Origin: Hippophae tibetana
Taxonomy: Eukaryota; Streptophyta; Magnoliopsida; Rosales; Elaeagnaceae
DNA: 64,000 nt
Direction: 5' to 3'
Assembly: GCA_037013495.1 (NCBI GenBank)
Contig: CM072810.1
Span: 59,391,449 to 59,455,448, forward strand
The position numbers and the translations under genes were made by a program. Positions within the stretch are counted from its first letter, which is position 1. Every line of letters begins with the position of its first letter. The notes beneath the pieces were generated by a model. That model saw only the letters and a program-made list of their open reading frames with translations. It had not been told where the DNA came from and did no database searches. Positions 46,484-58,096 of this stretch are shown here, one piece after another.

Positions 46484-48480
46484 CTTTGGTTATAAACACT
46501 TTAAGGTGTTTGGATATATAGGATATGTGTAAATGATGAAAAGTTGAGTTTTAGAACCAAAAGATGTGTGTTGTTAGGTTATCCTAATGGTGTCAAAGGG
46601 TACAAGTTATGGTGCCCTATTGCTAAGAAAATAGTTGTTAGTAAAGATGTTTTTTTTATGAATCTGCTACTATCTTAAACCTTGAATTGAAACACAAAAA
46701 TGAACCCCCACATACTCGACCATCTATTCACTTAGTAGAAGTGGAGAATAATGAACCACATGATAGTGATGTTAATGCACCTATGACTGATACTTCACTC
46801 TCAAATGGTTGGATTGATTCCAATTAGAAAAATCAGGAAAATACATATATGGCATATGGTATCAACCAAAGTGTAGATCTACAATTTGAAAATCCTTTAA
46901 GTAATTATAGTTGAGTCGTGATAAAGTAAGAAGAGTAATTAGAAGGCCATCCAAATATAGTGAAGTTCATTTAATTCACTATGCATTAACAACTACACAT
47001 GAACCTTACTATTCTGAACTAGATAATTATAAGGAAGCTATCACTTGTGATGATTCAAAGCACTGGAATAAGGCAATGAGTGAGGATTATAACTCTCTTA
47101 TGCCAAATAATACATGGATATAGGTTAGAAAACTAATTGATGTAAAGATTGTGGGAAGTATATGGCTTTATAAACTCAAGAAATGGATAGAAAATGTAAA
47201 GGCTAAGAAATTCAAAACAATATTGATTGCTCAAGGGTATAAAAAAGTAGAAGGTATAAATTACAATGAGGCTTTCTCTCAAATAGTCAGCTACAATTCT
47301 ATCAAATTATTTCTATTTTAAATGGCTAATTTTGTCATATTTCTTGAACAAATGGACATTATAATAGCTTTTCCATATGGTAAGTTAGAAGAACACATTT
47401 ATGTGAAGCAACAAGAGGTGTATATCGATAAAGAAAAATATGATCAAGTATGCTTGTTGAAAATGTCACTTTATGGACTTAAAAAATCCCCACATTAATG
47501 GTACAAAAAGTTTGATGGTTTCATAACTTCAAATGGTTTTGAAAATTATAGTTTTGATCCATGTTTGTACATTAAGGTGGAGCCCAATGGTTATAGAGTG
47601 TTCTTGTTGCTTTATGTAGATGATATGTTGATTGGTATTGAAAAATCAGATGATATTCACAAAGTTAAGGGCTTGTTGTCTTCAGAATTTGATAAAAAAT
47701 TCTTGGGATGATCACTAGGAACATCAATGATGGTAAGGTTTTAATCTCTCAAAAGATTTATGTGATGAGTATTTTGAGAAAATTTAATATGTTATATGCA
47801 AGTTCAACTTCTGTCCAAATGTGTGCTCGTTTTAGGCTCTCTTTTGATACAAGTCCTAAAAATGACACTAAAAAATATGAAATGCAATCTATTCCTTATG
47901 CAAGTGCTGTAGGGAGTTTAATGTTTTCTTTGATTTGTACTAGGCTTGATATAGCTTACGTAGTGAGTCTTGTGAGCATATTCATGTCTAATCTTGGAAA
48001 GGTTTATTAGAAAGCTGTTATATGGGTTATGAGGTACATAAAATGGTCACTAGATGTTGGTTTATGTTTTGGTAAAAGCTTAAACCAGATAGATATTTTG
48101 AGTAGTTTTATAGATGATGATTCAGTAAGTGATTTGAACAAAAGAAGATCACAAATTGGATATGTGTTTACTTTCTTTGGAAAAATAATTATTTGAAAAG
48201 CAACTTTGTAACATGTGGTGGCTTTGTTTACAACTAAATCGGAGTACATAACTTTAACTAACGCTATTAAAGAAGCCATCCAGATACAAGGTATCACTAA
48301 CAGTTTTGGCATGAAATTTAGAAAGGTTCCAGGGAATTGTGATAGTTAGAGTATAATTTGTATCTCAAAAAATCTTATGTATCATAAACATAAGAATCAT
48401 ATTGTTGTTAAACTTCATTTCATCAAAGATATAATTGTCGAAGGTAAAGTAAATGTGATAAAAATTACTACTTAGAATAT
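46484..48480 (+). pseudogene. copia C integrase C-terminus, reverse transcriptase and RNase H
   Basis: Order seen: integrase end (HFKVFGYI, YPNGVKGYKLWCPIAKK), linker with RRPSKYSE, RT start (HWNKAMSEDYNSLMPNNTW), QMDIIIAFPYGKLEEHIYVK, MSLYGLKKSPH, the YVDD box in LLLYVDDMLIGIE (about 47615), the IPYASAVGSLMFS region, and RNase H remnants (FTTKSEYITLTNAIKEA, HKHKNHIVVKLHFIKDIIVE). Stops occur throughout, so it is inactive. Confidence 0.88.
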
Positions 48481-48634
48481 GAGATATGCTAATAAAACCT
48501 ATGCCTTTTAGCAAGTTTAAGCTTTGTTTGGAGTAACTCCAAGTTGGTGAAGGGTAATTGAGGGGTGTTTCAAGGTAGGGTAAGACCACAATAATATTAT
48601 AATGAGATGCTTTGAGTTAAGGTGGAAAGTAGAA

Positions 48635-49149
48635 TGTCTCAACCAAGTTGTTATTACACCTATTATGTAAGGCAATATTTTGGCATTGCAAATACATGTA
48701 AGGATGTCAAGTCATGTAGCACATTTAGACTTTTTTGTTCAGTTGCACATTAGTGCACCTACAATTCATCTTAGTATGATCAAGATTGTGATTATCTTCT
48801 ATTGTATGGATGGTGAGTATAAATAACATGTAAGCTAAGTGCAGGCACATTGATTAGTTGAGTGAATGAGAGGGGCAAGAGAGTTGAGAAATTCCAAGAA
48901 AACAATAAGTGTTGTTCTTGATTGTAAATTGAGGGAGTTGTGTAGCCTAGGTTCTATGGCTAGGTGAGTGTGTAATTGAAGTTCTTATAGTGGAAGGTTG
49001 GTAGTGTTGATCCCTCCGATGGATTAGACTCATGAATTGTGATTGAAGCACGTAAAAATTTCGATGTTCATTTTTATTGTTTTGCGCACTCTTGCTTGAT
49101 CTTCTTGATGTGTTTTTTGCCTGCGTTTTCGTTAGATTGTTCTTTAACA
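48635..49149 (+). repeat. 3' LTR of copia C
   Basis: It starts TGTCTCAACCAAG just after a purine tract (AAGGTGGAAAGTAGAA) and ends TTTAACA. It is homologous to 34692-35195. The neighbouring 5 bp do not match those at the 5' LTR, so target duplications have decayed or an edge is misplaced. Confidence 0.85.
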
Positions 49150-49582
49150 ACAATTTTTTTTAAATAAATATCTAGAGAAATATCGATGTTATTAATAAAG
49201 AATATATTATAAGAATAATAATTAACCTATTAACATTATTTATTTATATCACATAGTGGTATTATTTAAAGCGTGTTGTGGTAAGAGCTGTCAAGCTAAA
49301 AATTAAAGTCAGCAAACCGAGTTAAGGATACTGGATTGCTAGGCTCGGTCTACGTACTCTTGGGAGAAGCCTTTTTAATTGAATCCAGTATGACTTCCAT
49401 CCATATTTCCCAAGTTTTACGGAAAGTTTGCGTTTGTCAATCTGTCAAAGGATTTTGGTACGAATATTTTTTTTTTTATATATATGTCATATTGGAACTT
49501 TCGATTCGCCATTTCAATAATAGTTATATTTATTGAATATAATTAATATATCAATTATATATAACATACATATTATATATAC

Positions 49583-49617
<35 letters not shown>

Positions 49618-50634
49618 TTAAATATAATTTAATTATGAATAATATATAAGTTATATTTGGAATCATTAAATTATATAAAAAGGAGTTCTAATATAAGGGG
49701 TTATAATAAAAGTATTTTATGATATAAATGGTTTTAAAAACAGTTAAAGATTTAGTAAAAATAAAACTGTAAAAGTAATCATCCCATTGATTGGAAATTG
49801 TTTTAATCCTTAGTACACTCTTAAAAGAAATATAGATTCATAATTTCATACATCGTCAACTCTATTTACTTTTCATTATTATTCATTTTTTTGGTTTTTT
49901 TCGTATCTATTTCTAACAGATTACGTATTCTTGAAATATAGAAAATTTTCTCCATTGTTTGACAACAATATTGTATCAGTAATTTTGCTTTTCTAATTAC
50001 TCAAATAGTTATATTTATATTATTAACAATTTTATTAAATTGATATTATTGGAAAATTAATAATTTTTTTTAAAACACATTAACACAATAAGGAGTCTCA
50101 TCATTATTCGAATTAAAATTCTTTTTTTTTTATAAAAAACTAAGGAGATATTATTTAAAAAAATAAAAGAAAGAAATCACTTTTAATTCAGGTTGGAAAA
50201 AAAAAACAAAAAAACGTCTCACTATTCTTTCTTTTTATATATCAAATATTTCATTAATATTTCCATACTTATTTTTGCCCTTTACATAAGAAAATTATAT
50301 AAAATATTATCCAAAACTAATAATATAAAATATTACTAATTTAGGGATTAAACTGGTAATTTTTTCATAATATTTGTAATTTTAATTTTTGTGTGAAGAA
50401 TTTAATATTTAAAAATAAATTCAAAAATGGAGCATTGTATATAAAATTGGAGTTAGATTGGATAGCCAAACTATATTATAAAAGAAAAGCCCAAACACCC
50501 TCTAGTTTTTAAATGAACAAGTCAGTGACATGCATGATAACACCCTTTTAACCATCCTCTAAAAAAATATGTTTTTATCTTATATAAATATCATATTTTT
50601 ATATGAAAAAAATATATTTTTATATTATATAAAA

Positions 50635-50666
<32 letters not shown>

Positions 50667-52145
50667 CAAGTAGATGTGTATTAAAAATAAAATTATATTT
50701 ATGAAGTGATTATAGTATGTCATTAAATAAATTAAATAATAATAGAAATAAAATCAGTGAAAAAATTGGTATACAACTTTGTAAATTACTTGTTGGGCAA
50801 TGATGAGTTATATATATATTTTTGCTTAAAAAAAGAATTTTTCTGCCAATATCAAAATGAATTCAAAATGAGATATATTTAAACTAACTATATAAATACC
50901 CAAAATTCTTTTTTTTTCTTTACTCTCTATTATTGTAAATCATTTTTTGATATTAAATTTAAGACAATTTAGCTTTTGATAGTAGGAAAATTAAGACGCA
51001 CAAAAAAGAAGAAGTTAAAATACCAAATAATATTTATTACAATCTTTTTCTTTAATACAAGATGCCATGTTTTTTAATGGAATAAAACTAAAAGAAAACC
51101 ATAGTTTGTAAAATATTGGATGTGTATTATTCAGACAAATATACTTACATTTTTTTTATATAAAAATACGTTAAAAATTCGGTATAAAATATAAATAGGG
51201 TATAAATATAAAAATATAAAAATGTGAGTATAAATAATAATAATTATAATTATAATTATAATATAAAAGATATTATTTGATTTTTTTCGTAATAATATAA
51301 AATATCAATAATAGATTTAATATAAATATAACATAAGTTATTTGTTAACACTAAACTTAATTTAATTTTATTATGATTTACTTAATGGTTTGACTAATAA
51401 AACTTTTCTCACTTATTTCAAGTTAATTTGATATTAAAAATTCATATTTAACCTCTTTATTTTTTTATATGCTTTTGATAATTAATAATTTAATTATTAA
51501 ATATTTAGATTAAGTTATATTAGAATATTTTTTCTTTATTTCTATGAATCAATAAAGAATTTTTTTTAATATTTTAATGAATGATAGAAGTTATAATTTA
51601 AATATAATTGGTAATGATTTTTATTATACGTTATTGTATTACGAAAATAATAATAATAATAAATATTTAATAAAAACTTATAGTAGGAGAAAGTAATTTT
51701 CATTTATATTATACTGAAAAATTATTATTTGTATATAATACTTTTTAACTCAAAAGTATGACTATTTTTTCGTAGGTTTAAAAATTGTTAGAAAACGAAA
51801 ATATTTTTTATTAATTTATACGTACGGATATAATACGAACATAATACATAAAATTGCTAATTGGGAAGTAAACAAACATAAAAATATTAAGAAATTACAG
51901 TTCCTACCATTCGAAGAATACTCGCCAAACATAATACGTAATGAGAAATTTTCCTAAGTACTGTGCTTTCCTTTCTATTTTTGACACACTAATCAATTTA
52001 TAAAAACCACACATGCATGTCTTCAAAAATATAAAACTAATTTGTAACTCAATAACATATAATTCACTTGAACATGTGTGACATTTGGAGTTTGAGTCTC
52101 AATTACAAATATATAATCTCAGTTACAGATATATAAATAATGTAG
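49150..52145. other. AT-rich intergenic DNA with microsatellites
   Basis: No gene. (TA)n tracts at 49586-49613 and 50639-50666, and TAATTA-type repeats near 51230-51265. A less AT-rich patch lies at 49270-49460 with no recognised content. Confidence 0.5.
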
Positions 52146-52150
52146 CTATT

Positions 52151-52245
52151 TGATAAGAGTAATTTAGAGAAAGCTAGAGGAAGAAGAAGAACAGTAAGAG
52201 AGGGAGAAGCTGATTGTAATAATTTCTGATATCCATTTTCATAGT
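52151..52245 (-). repeat. Remnant 3' LTR of element H
   Basis: It matches the inner-end 95 bp of the LTR at 57737 (GAGTAATTTAGAGA, GCTAGAGGAAGAAGAAGAAC, GATTGTAATAATTT). Homology stops at about 52245. Confidence 0.85.
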
Positions 52246-53884
52246 TTGGTTTTTAATTTATTATTCAAACTTTTAAAAACGAAATTAAATCCTAAACATC
52301 CTGTCACGATATTTTAGGTTTTTGCGTTTTAATCTACTTACATAAAAATAAACATAGATTCAATAAATATTTATGCAAATTTTATCTTTTATAATAGTGG
52401 AGTATTTATGGATATAATAACTAAGTTAATTATGCTTGCTCATATTATTTAGGTTATTAAAGATATGAATTGATTCTCCCTTTTTTATATGAATACCACC
52501 TTTGCTGGGGTTAGATATTCTTTGTTAATTAAACAAATCAAGTTACACCTATGGGTGAGGTTGATAACTAATTTGCTTAATTAAATTAATTCCTTTTTCT
52601 AAGAGATTGAAAATGAACCATTTAAATGCCACCTTTGGTGGGGTTAGACAGTTTAAACTTTATTCAAGGTGTCCAAATTAAACCTAAGAATTTAGTTATC
52701 CGAGTACTAACTTTCAAGTTTTAAAACCACTACTGAAAACATATTGTCAATACATTTTCAGATAATAATTCTTATAAAAACTTTTGAAATATAGCTTCAC
52801 TCTAACTACCGGACGATTATATCAACAAATAAAAGAGCACTACTCTAAATCAGACCGGATAACTAAACCTTAAAATCTAATTTTCAGATTTAAGTTTGTA
52901 ATGAAAAATAATATATTTCTCTCTAACATTCTTAATATAAAATCTTGAATAAAAATAAAATCAATTCATTTTAGAGATTTTTACCTATTTAATATTTCGC
53001 AAGCATAACAACATTATTATTACATTATGTTTATAAACAGCCAACATAGTTAAATTTAATCACAGATAAATTAAATATAACATGTAAGAATAAAGCATAA
53101 AAAATAACTGTAAAGAAAATAAAATCCTTACAGAACTTTGATGCTATTTTCGTTGCTGGAAAACCTCCAAGTAGAATTTACACTCTCATTTATTGAATCA
53201 AAAAGCTAATAAATTACAAAAACATAACTAGTTCTTCCCAAAAAGGGAAGAAGTCTAAAACTAAGAAAAATTAACTAAGAAAAGCTAAAAACTAAGAAAA
53301 ACTAAAAATCTAAGAAAAGAGAGAAAGAAAGAGAGAAGAGAATGTGTTTTGAGGTGTCTTTAGAAGTGAAGAGAAGGGGGGGTATTTATAGGTGAGGATG
53401 TAGAGAAAAAATGAGTGAAAAAATGTTAAAAAATTGTGAAAACGCGGAGTGCAATTGCTGACGTCTTTGACGACCTCAGCATGACATCATGGGTGGCTGT
53501 GCGTGAAAATGGGGCGAAATGGGCAGCGGCACGCACGGAAGGCAGGCGCTGCGCACGCGGGAGTGGGAAACTGCGCGCGGGGCTCGACGCGGCTGGGCGA
53601 CGCGATTTTCTCCTTTTTGACCCATTTTGTCCAATTTTTTCATATTTTTTGACATTTCCCCATTTATTTATTAATATATTTGTGATGTATTGCTTCTAGT
53701 ATTCCTCTTTGAGTCTTTAAGTTACGTTTTTAAGCGAAAATACCTGAAAAACAATAAAAATACCCGTGATTCCGAAAAAGATAAATTTATATAAATAAAC
53801 GATAAAACATATAAATATATATATTTTTAATCAATTAATGTGCATAAAATCATGGTAATTTTAGTACTTTTTGAGCACTCATCA
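52246..53884 (-). repeat. Foreign LTR-like block between H integrase and its 3' LTR
   Basis: Its right end, read on the - strand, is TGATGAGTGCTCAAAAAGTA, a typical gypsy LTR start. It contains TATTTATAGG at about 53381 and a GC-rich segment at 53436-53600. The frame at 53436-53699 is probably incidental. The left boundary is inferred from the end of H homology. A deletion of the H 3' region must accompany it. Confidence 0.6.
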
Positions 53885-55235
53885 ACATATTATCTCCTAC
53901 TTCAAAAGAGACTTCTCGTCGATGTTGATCAACTTGAAATTTCATTCGAGTATGAGCCTGTAGGAGGTTATGGCATAGACCACACAAAATGTGATCTTGA
54001 TCATGTAGGTACTCATCCACCATTTAGATGTTGGAGGTTCTAGGTATATAAGCCAATTGAAGTGGTTGTGGAGTGCCATAAATTGCTTTGAATGGAGTCA
54101 TTTTGGTGGAGGAATGTGTTGAGATATTATAGCTAAATTCAGTCCAAGGTATCTATTCCGCATATTGCCTTGGTTGTTCCCCAGTGCAGCAACATAAATA
54201 TTGTTCTAAGGTACGATTGACCACCTCTATCTGGCCATCAGTTTGGGGATGGTAGCTTGAACTCATGCATAACTTGGTACCTTGTAACTGGAACAAGGCT
54301 ATCCAAAATGAGTTGGAAAATACCTTATCTCTATCACTCACTATGGACATGGGAATGTCGTGTAGGCGTACCATGTTAGGTATAAATTCCTTGGCAATGA
54401 TCATTGCAATAAAAAGGTGTCACATGACAATAATTGGTAAGGGCTGCAGTAGGTCTGTTGGTTTCATGCAATCATTCTTACACCTTTGGCATATATCATA
54501 AGAGCGTAGGAACTCCTTCACTTCTTTTTGCATGTTAGACTAGTTGAAATTTTGTTTGATGTGAGATAGTGTTTTATGAAATCCAAAGTGTCCCTCTATT
54601 AGTGATGAGTAGAAATTAGCTAGTATCTGTGGAACTAGGGAAGATTGTGAACTTAGATACACTTTGTCTCCCTTGAACCATACTTCATCAAGTTGATATA
54701 TGTTGTGTACCTTAGAATAGGATATTTTGGCTTAGATTCCCTCATAGAAGGGGACTTGTTGGACTTCTTTTTGGAGTATTGGCCACAAAACTCCTTGGGG
54801 TTAAGAGATAGAGAGAAGTTGAAATTGCACCACTTGTGACAAGGAATCTGCTTCCTGATTTTCTTAACCCTTTTTATACTTGATCTCATAGTCATAACCA
54901 AAGAGCTTAGGTGGCTATCGTGTCTGAGTTGGTGTGGGGATCCTTTGATCTAGTAGATACTTGAGACTTTTCTGATCAGTGCGCACTGTGAATGGCCTTC
55001 CAAGTAGGTAAGGTCGCCCTAACTTGATGGCTCAAATCATTGCTAACATTTCTTTCTCATAGGTTGATAGGGCTAAGGCATATCCCTTGAATGCAACACT
55101 AAAATAAGCCACTAGGCGATTTTCTTGAGTCAAAACTGCCCTAAGACCTATGCCACTTGCTTCACATTCTATCACAAAACGTCTATGGAAATATGGTAAC
55201 CATAGGATGGAAGGGGGAGTTAATGCTTCCTTCAA
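53885..55235 (-). pseudogene. Element H integrase and RNase H
   Basis: RNase H: 55235-55032 (FHRRFVIECEASGIGLRAVL, with EC and GIG of the active-site region). Integrase: LLQPLPI at about 54450 runs into IAKEFIPNMVRLHDIPMS, skipping the usual first catalytic Asp region, so roughly 40 residues are deleted. SIVSDRDKVFSNSFW (second Asp) and HPQTDGQIEVVNRTLEQYL (catalytic Glu) are present in 54404-54153. The C-terminal RREVSFEVGDN ends at 53885 where the foreign LTR begins. Confidence 0.85.
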
Positions 55236-55445
55236 TTATTCGAAGACCATGGTTATAGCCTCATTTCATTGGAATCCTTATTTTCCCAATAAATGGGTTA
55301 GGGGTGCTTTTATTCCTCTAAACTGTTTAATGAGTTTTCTATAATAACCTGCCAACCCAAGGAACCCTCTAACTTCTTTAGCTATGGTTGGTGTTAGCTA
55401 TTCAACAACTGCACAATTTTTTATGGGATCAATTGATACTCCTTG

Positions 55446-56396
55446 TTACGAGATAAGGTGACCCAAGTAATCTACCTGTAATACACCAAAATGACACTTG
55501 GATGGTTTAGCAAACAAACTGTTAGCTATTAGTATCTGTAGAATAGTATGCATGTGCAGGTTATGGTCTTCCCATGATCTAGAGTACACCAGAATATCAT
55601 CAAAGAAAACCAATATAAATTTTATGAGAGAGGGTCGGAAGAGATCATTCATTAGACTTTGGAAGCTGGATGGGGCATTGGTGAGACCAAATGGCATTAT
55701 GAGGAACTCATAGTGGCCTTCATGTGTCCTAAAGGCAGTCTTAGGAGTGTCATCCTCATGAACCCTTATTTGATGATACCCTAAACGTAGATCCAATTTT
55801 GAGTAGAGCTTGGCTCGATGTAATTCATCTAACAGCTCATCTATGACAGGTATAGAGGGTACTTATCTTTGACAGTGATTGCATTAAGAGTCCACACAAC
55901 GTCTTCAGGCTCTATCTGCCTTTTTAACCAACAAAACTGGTGATGAAAAAAGACCGTTACTTGGTCTGATCAAGCATGATTGTAAGAGTTTTTGCACCAT
56001 TTTCTCTATTTCAGCTTTCTGATAATAAGGGTAACGATAGGATCGCAGGTTTATTGGTCTTGAGCTTGGTTGTAGAGGGATATGATGGTCATGTAATCGT
56101 CTCGGAGGTAGGCTAGATGGAGGTTTAAATACATGAGCAAACTTAGCCAATATTTTTTCTATCTCTGACGGGTGAGTTTTGGACTGCTCATTGGGGGTGT
56201 TATCAGGGATTATTTGAAGAAACAACCCTCTACCTTGTAGATTGTTGAACTCATTACAGGTCAGAGTTGTAATGTTTGCTCGTCCTAATCCTTGGAACTT
56301 ATAAGAGATACCTTCCACCTTGAAACTGATGGTAAGTTTTTTATAATCCATCTCTATGGGTCCTAGGGTCTCTAGCCATTGGACACCTAAAACCAA
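55446..56396 (-). pseudogene. Element H reverse transcriptase
   Basis: Two frames. 56396-55905 covers the protease-RT linker and RT start (VLGVQWLETLGPIEMDY, IPLQPSSRPINLRSYRYPYY, SNGLFSSPVLLVKKAD). 55796-55446 covers [46 protein letters not shown], the catalytic FFDD in [12 protein letters not shown], and VDYLGHLIS. These are typical of chromovirus-like plant gypsy RT. Confidence 0.9.
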
Positions 56397-56447
56397 TTGG
56401 CATATTGCAACTGGAAGGACATAAAAATATGTCGTGATCTGATACCC

Positions 56448-56774
56448 TTAGATGGTAAGGGTAAGGTTACAACATTGTCTAATGCATTCTATCTTTTCAT
56501 GATTAGCCACTATTACCTCTAGTTTTTTTTCCTTGGTTATGGTCATTCTAAATTGAGTGGTTAGGGCTTGATCAATAAAATTATGAGTACTTCCCCCATC
56601 TATCAATACTAATACCCTCTTATTTTTTAATTGTCCCATGATGCGCATAGTTTGTGGATGCTCAGCCCCTGCTATTGTATAGAATGAGATCTTAGGTATC
56701 ACTTTATGAGATTTTGCTTCCAATAGGGTTTCTTCAAGGTTATTTGTGTGATCCTGGGTAGAATATTCTATCAC
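56448..56774 (-). pseudogene. Element H protease
   Basis: A 108-codon frame with the retropepsin-like start VLIDGGSTHNFIDQAL, where the usual D-S/T-G is D-G-G, a form common in this gypsy group. It lies between gag and RT as expected. Confidence 0.85.
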
Positions 56775-56799
56775 AAATAGCTTTGGTCATACACAGCGA

Positions 56800-57722
56800 T
56801 AGCCATCCATAAATTTATCATCACAGTAATAACATAGCCCTTTGTCTCGACATTTATATGCTTCTTGGTTAGTAATTCTTCGAAAATTCGTTGGTTGAGT
56901 TGTTAGGGTTGGATTTAGTTGCTATTGTGGTGGTGGTCCTAACACACCAGCTATAGGGTTAAGCGAGTTTCTTGGTGTTACTGTTGTTGATTGGTAATGA
57001 AGGTATTGAGTTCTTTTCCTCTGAAGTAAACTTTTCTCTTTGATCAGTCTTGCACCCCTATAGCATCAGCCAATGTTTGAGGTTGTTTGATTTTGACATC
57101 AATTATGATATAATCTCTTAGTCTTGCAATAAAACAACCTATTAGAAACTCCTCTAACAAGCCATCAAACCTATGAGAAAGCTTCCCAAATGCTTCCTGG
57201 TAGGTAGCTACACTTAGGTGTGTTTAAGTCGGATCAGTGCTTTTGAAGGGTCCTCATAGTCAGTTGTGGCAAACTGTAATTGTATAACTTTGGTGAATTC
57301 TTCCCAGGTGAATGGTCCACAGAACTTAGTGAGCCATCAACGCATTGTAAGGCAATGCCTTTGAGGTGGAATGAGGCCAACTGTACTCATTGTTATGGTA
57401 TAATGTTAGTGAATTCGAAGTACTGCTCGTCTTTATATATCCAACCGGTTGGATCCTCACCAGCAAACACTAGAAATGATAGTTTCAAGTGAGGCCGTGG
57501 TGAGTCGATATGGTTTCGAGGTGTATATGGGTATAGATGTGGGTTTTCCTCCCTCGCAAAGAGGTTAACCTTAGGAGAAGTTCGAGAGGAACGTAGTGCC
57601 TACAGTTCAGTGAGTACTACTTATAAGGTAGTGCCCACTTGGTTGAAGGCGGACTCATGTAGCACAAGGGTTTCCATCACTTCATTGCAGAATTTAGCAT
57701 TGGATTTTCCCCTGGTATCCAT
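56800..57722 (-). pseudogene. Element H gag
   Basis: The ATG at 57722 (MDTRGKSNAKF) overlaps the primer-site region. Pieces in several frames give the plant gypsy gag core: HLKLSFLVFAGEDPTGWIYK, DEQYFEF, VQLASFHLKGIALQW and FTWEEFTKVIQLQF. A cysteine-containing tail lies near 56830. Multiple frameshifts. Confidence 0.82.
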
Positions 57723-57736
57723 GGCTTTGATACCAC
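57722..57736 (-). other. Primer-binding site of element H
   Basis: GTGGTATCAAAGCC on the - strand, between LTR end and gag ATG, resembling the initiator tRNA-Met site with changes. Confidence 0.6.
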
Positions 57737-58091
57737 CGATTAGAGTAATTTAGAGAGAGCTAGAGGAAGAAGAAGAACAGTAAGAGAAGGAGGAGTTGAT
57801 TGTAATAATTTATGATATCCATTTGTATAGTTTTCTAGTTATATATAACCTTACAACTGATTAAAAGAAAAATAACAGAAGAAATGCGTGATAATGTGGG
57901 TGCGTGTTAAAGGAAGGGTGCGAGCATCTTTCCTAACAGATTGGTGGTCCTCTCCTCCACCGTGCACCATTCCTACACTTGTTGTAGCCTCGCGTCAGAA
58001 AAACTACCTCTACGTCCATGTGCCCCTGTGTTTGCGCGTTCGAGTGCTCATCTCTGTGTTGTTTGACGTGCGTACTAGTCTGCACTTATCA
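57737..58091 (-). repeat. 5' LTR of element H
   Basis: 355 bp. The outer end reads TGATAAGTGCAG on the - strand. The inner end reads CTCTAATCG where CTCTTATCA is expected from the other copy. It is followed by the target duplication CTATT. Confidence 0.85.
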
Positions 58092-58096
58092 CTATT

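Larger units (their letters stand above)
34692..49149 (+). mobile_element. Old Ty1-copia element C, host of nested insertions
   Basis: The element has a 5' LTR (34692-35195), primer site, and gag start (35333), then pol fragments at 42950-43301, 44735-44931 and 46484-48480, and a 3' LTR (48635-49149). Between these lie an LTR at 35620, a Tat-like gypsy element to about 42640, and two solo LTRs. Removing the solo LTRs restores the order of integrase motifs. Gag C-terminus and protease are lost. The pol frame is full of stops, so the element is old. Confidence 0.88.
52151..58091 (-). mobile_element. Ty3-gypsy element H with target duplication, 3' side replaced
   Basis: It is bounded by CTATT on both sides (52146-52150 and 58092-58096). 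The 5' LTR (57737-58091) has matching ends TGATAAG/CTTATCA, read with one changed base at the inner tip. Gag, protease, RT, RNase H and integrase follow on the - strand. The left LTR survives only as about 95 bp (52151-52245). The next 1.6 kb belong to another LTR family. Confidence 0.88.

Noticed and set aside
34692..49149. Target duplication for copia C
   Set aside because: The five bases outside the two LTRs (AAGAA and ACAAT with my boundaries) do not match, so none is claimed.
53436..53699. 87-codon frame as a gene
   Set aside because: It lies in the GC-rich part of an LTR-like block, has no recognisable domain, and GC-rich DNA lacks stop codons by chance.
57280..57492. Frames on the + strand within element H (57280-57492, 55498-55713, 54265-54501)
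   Set aside because: They are antisense to gag, RT and integrase, whose protein motifs are clear on the other strand.
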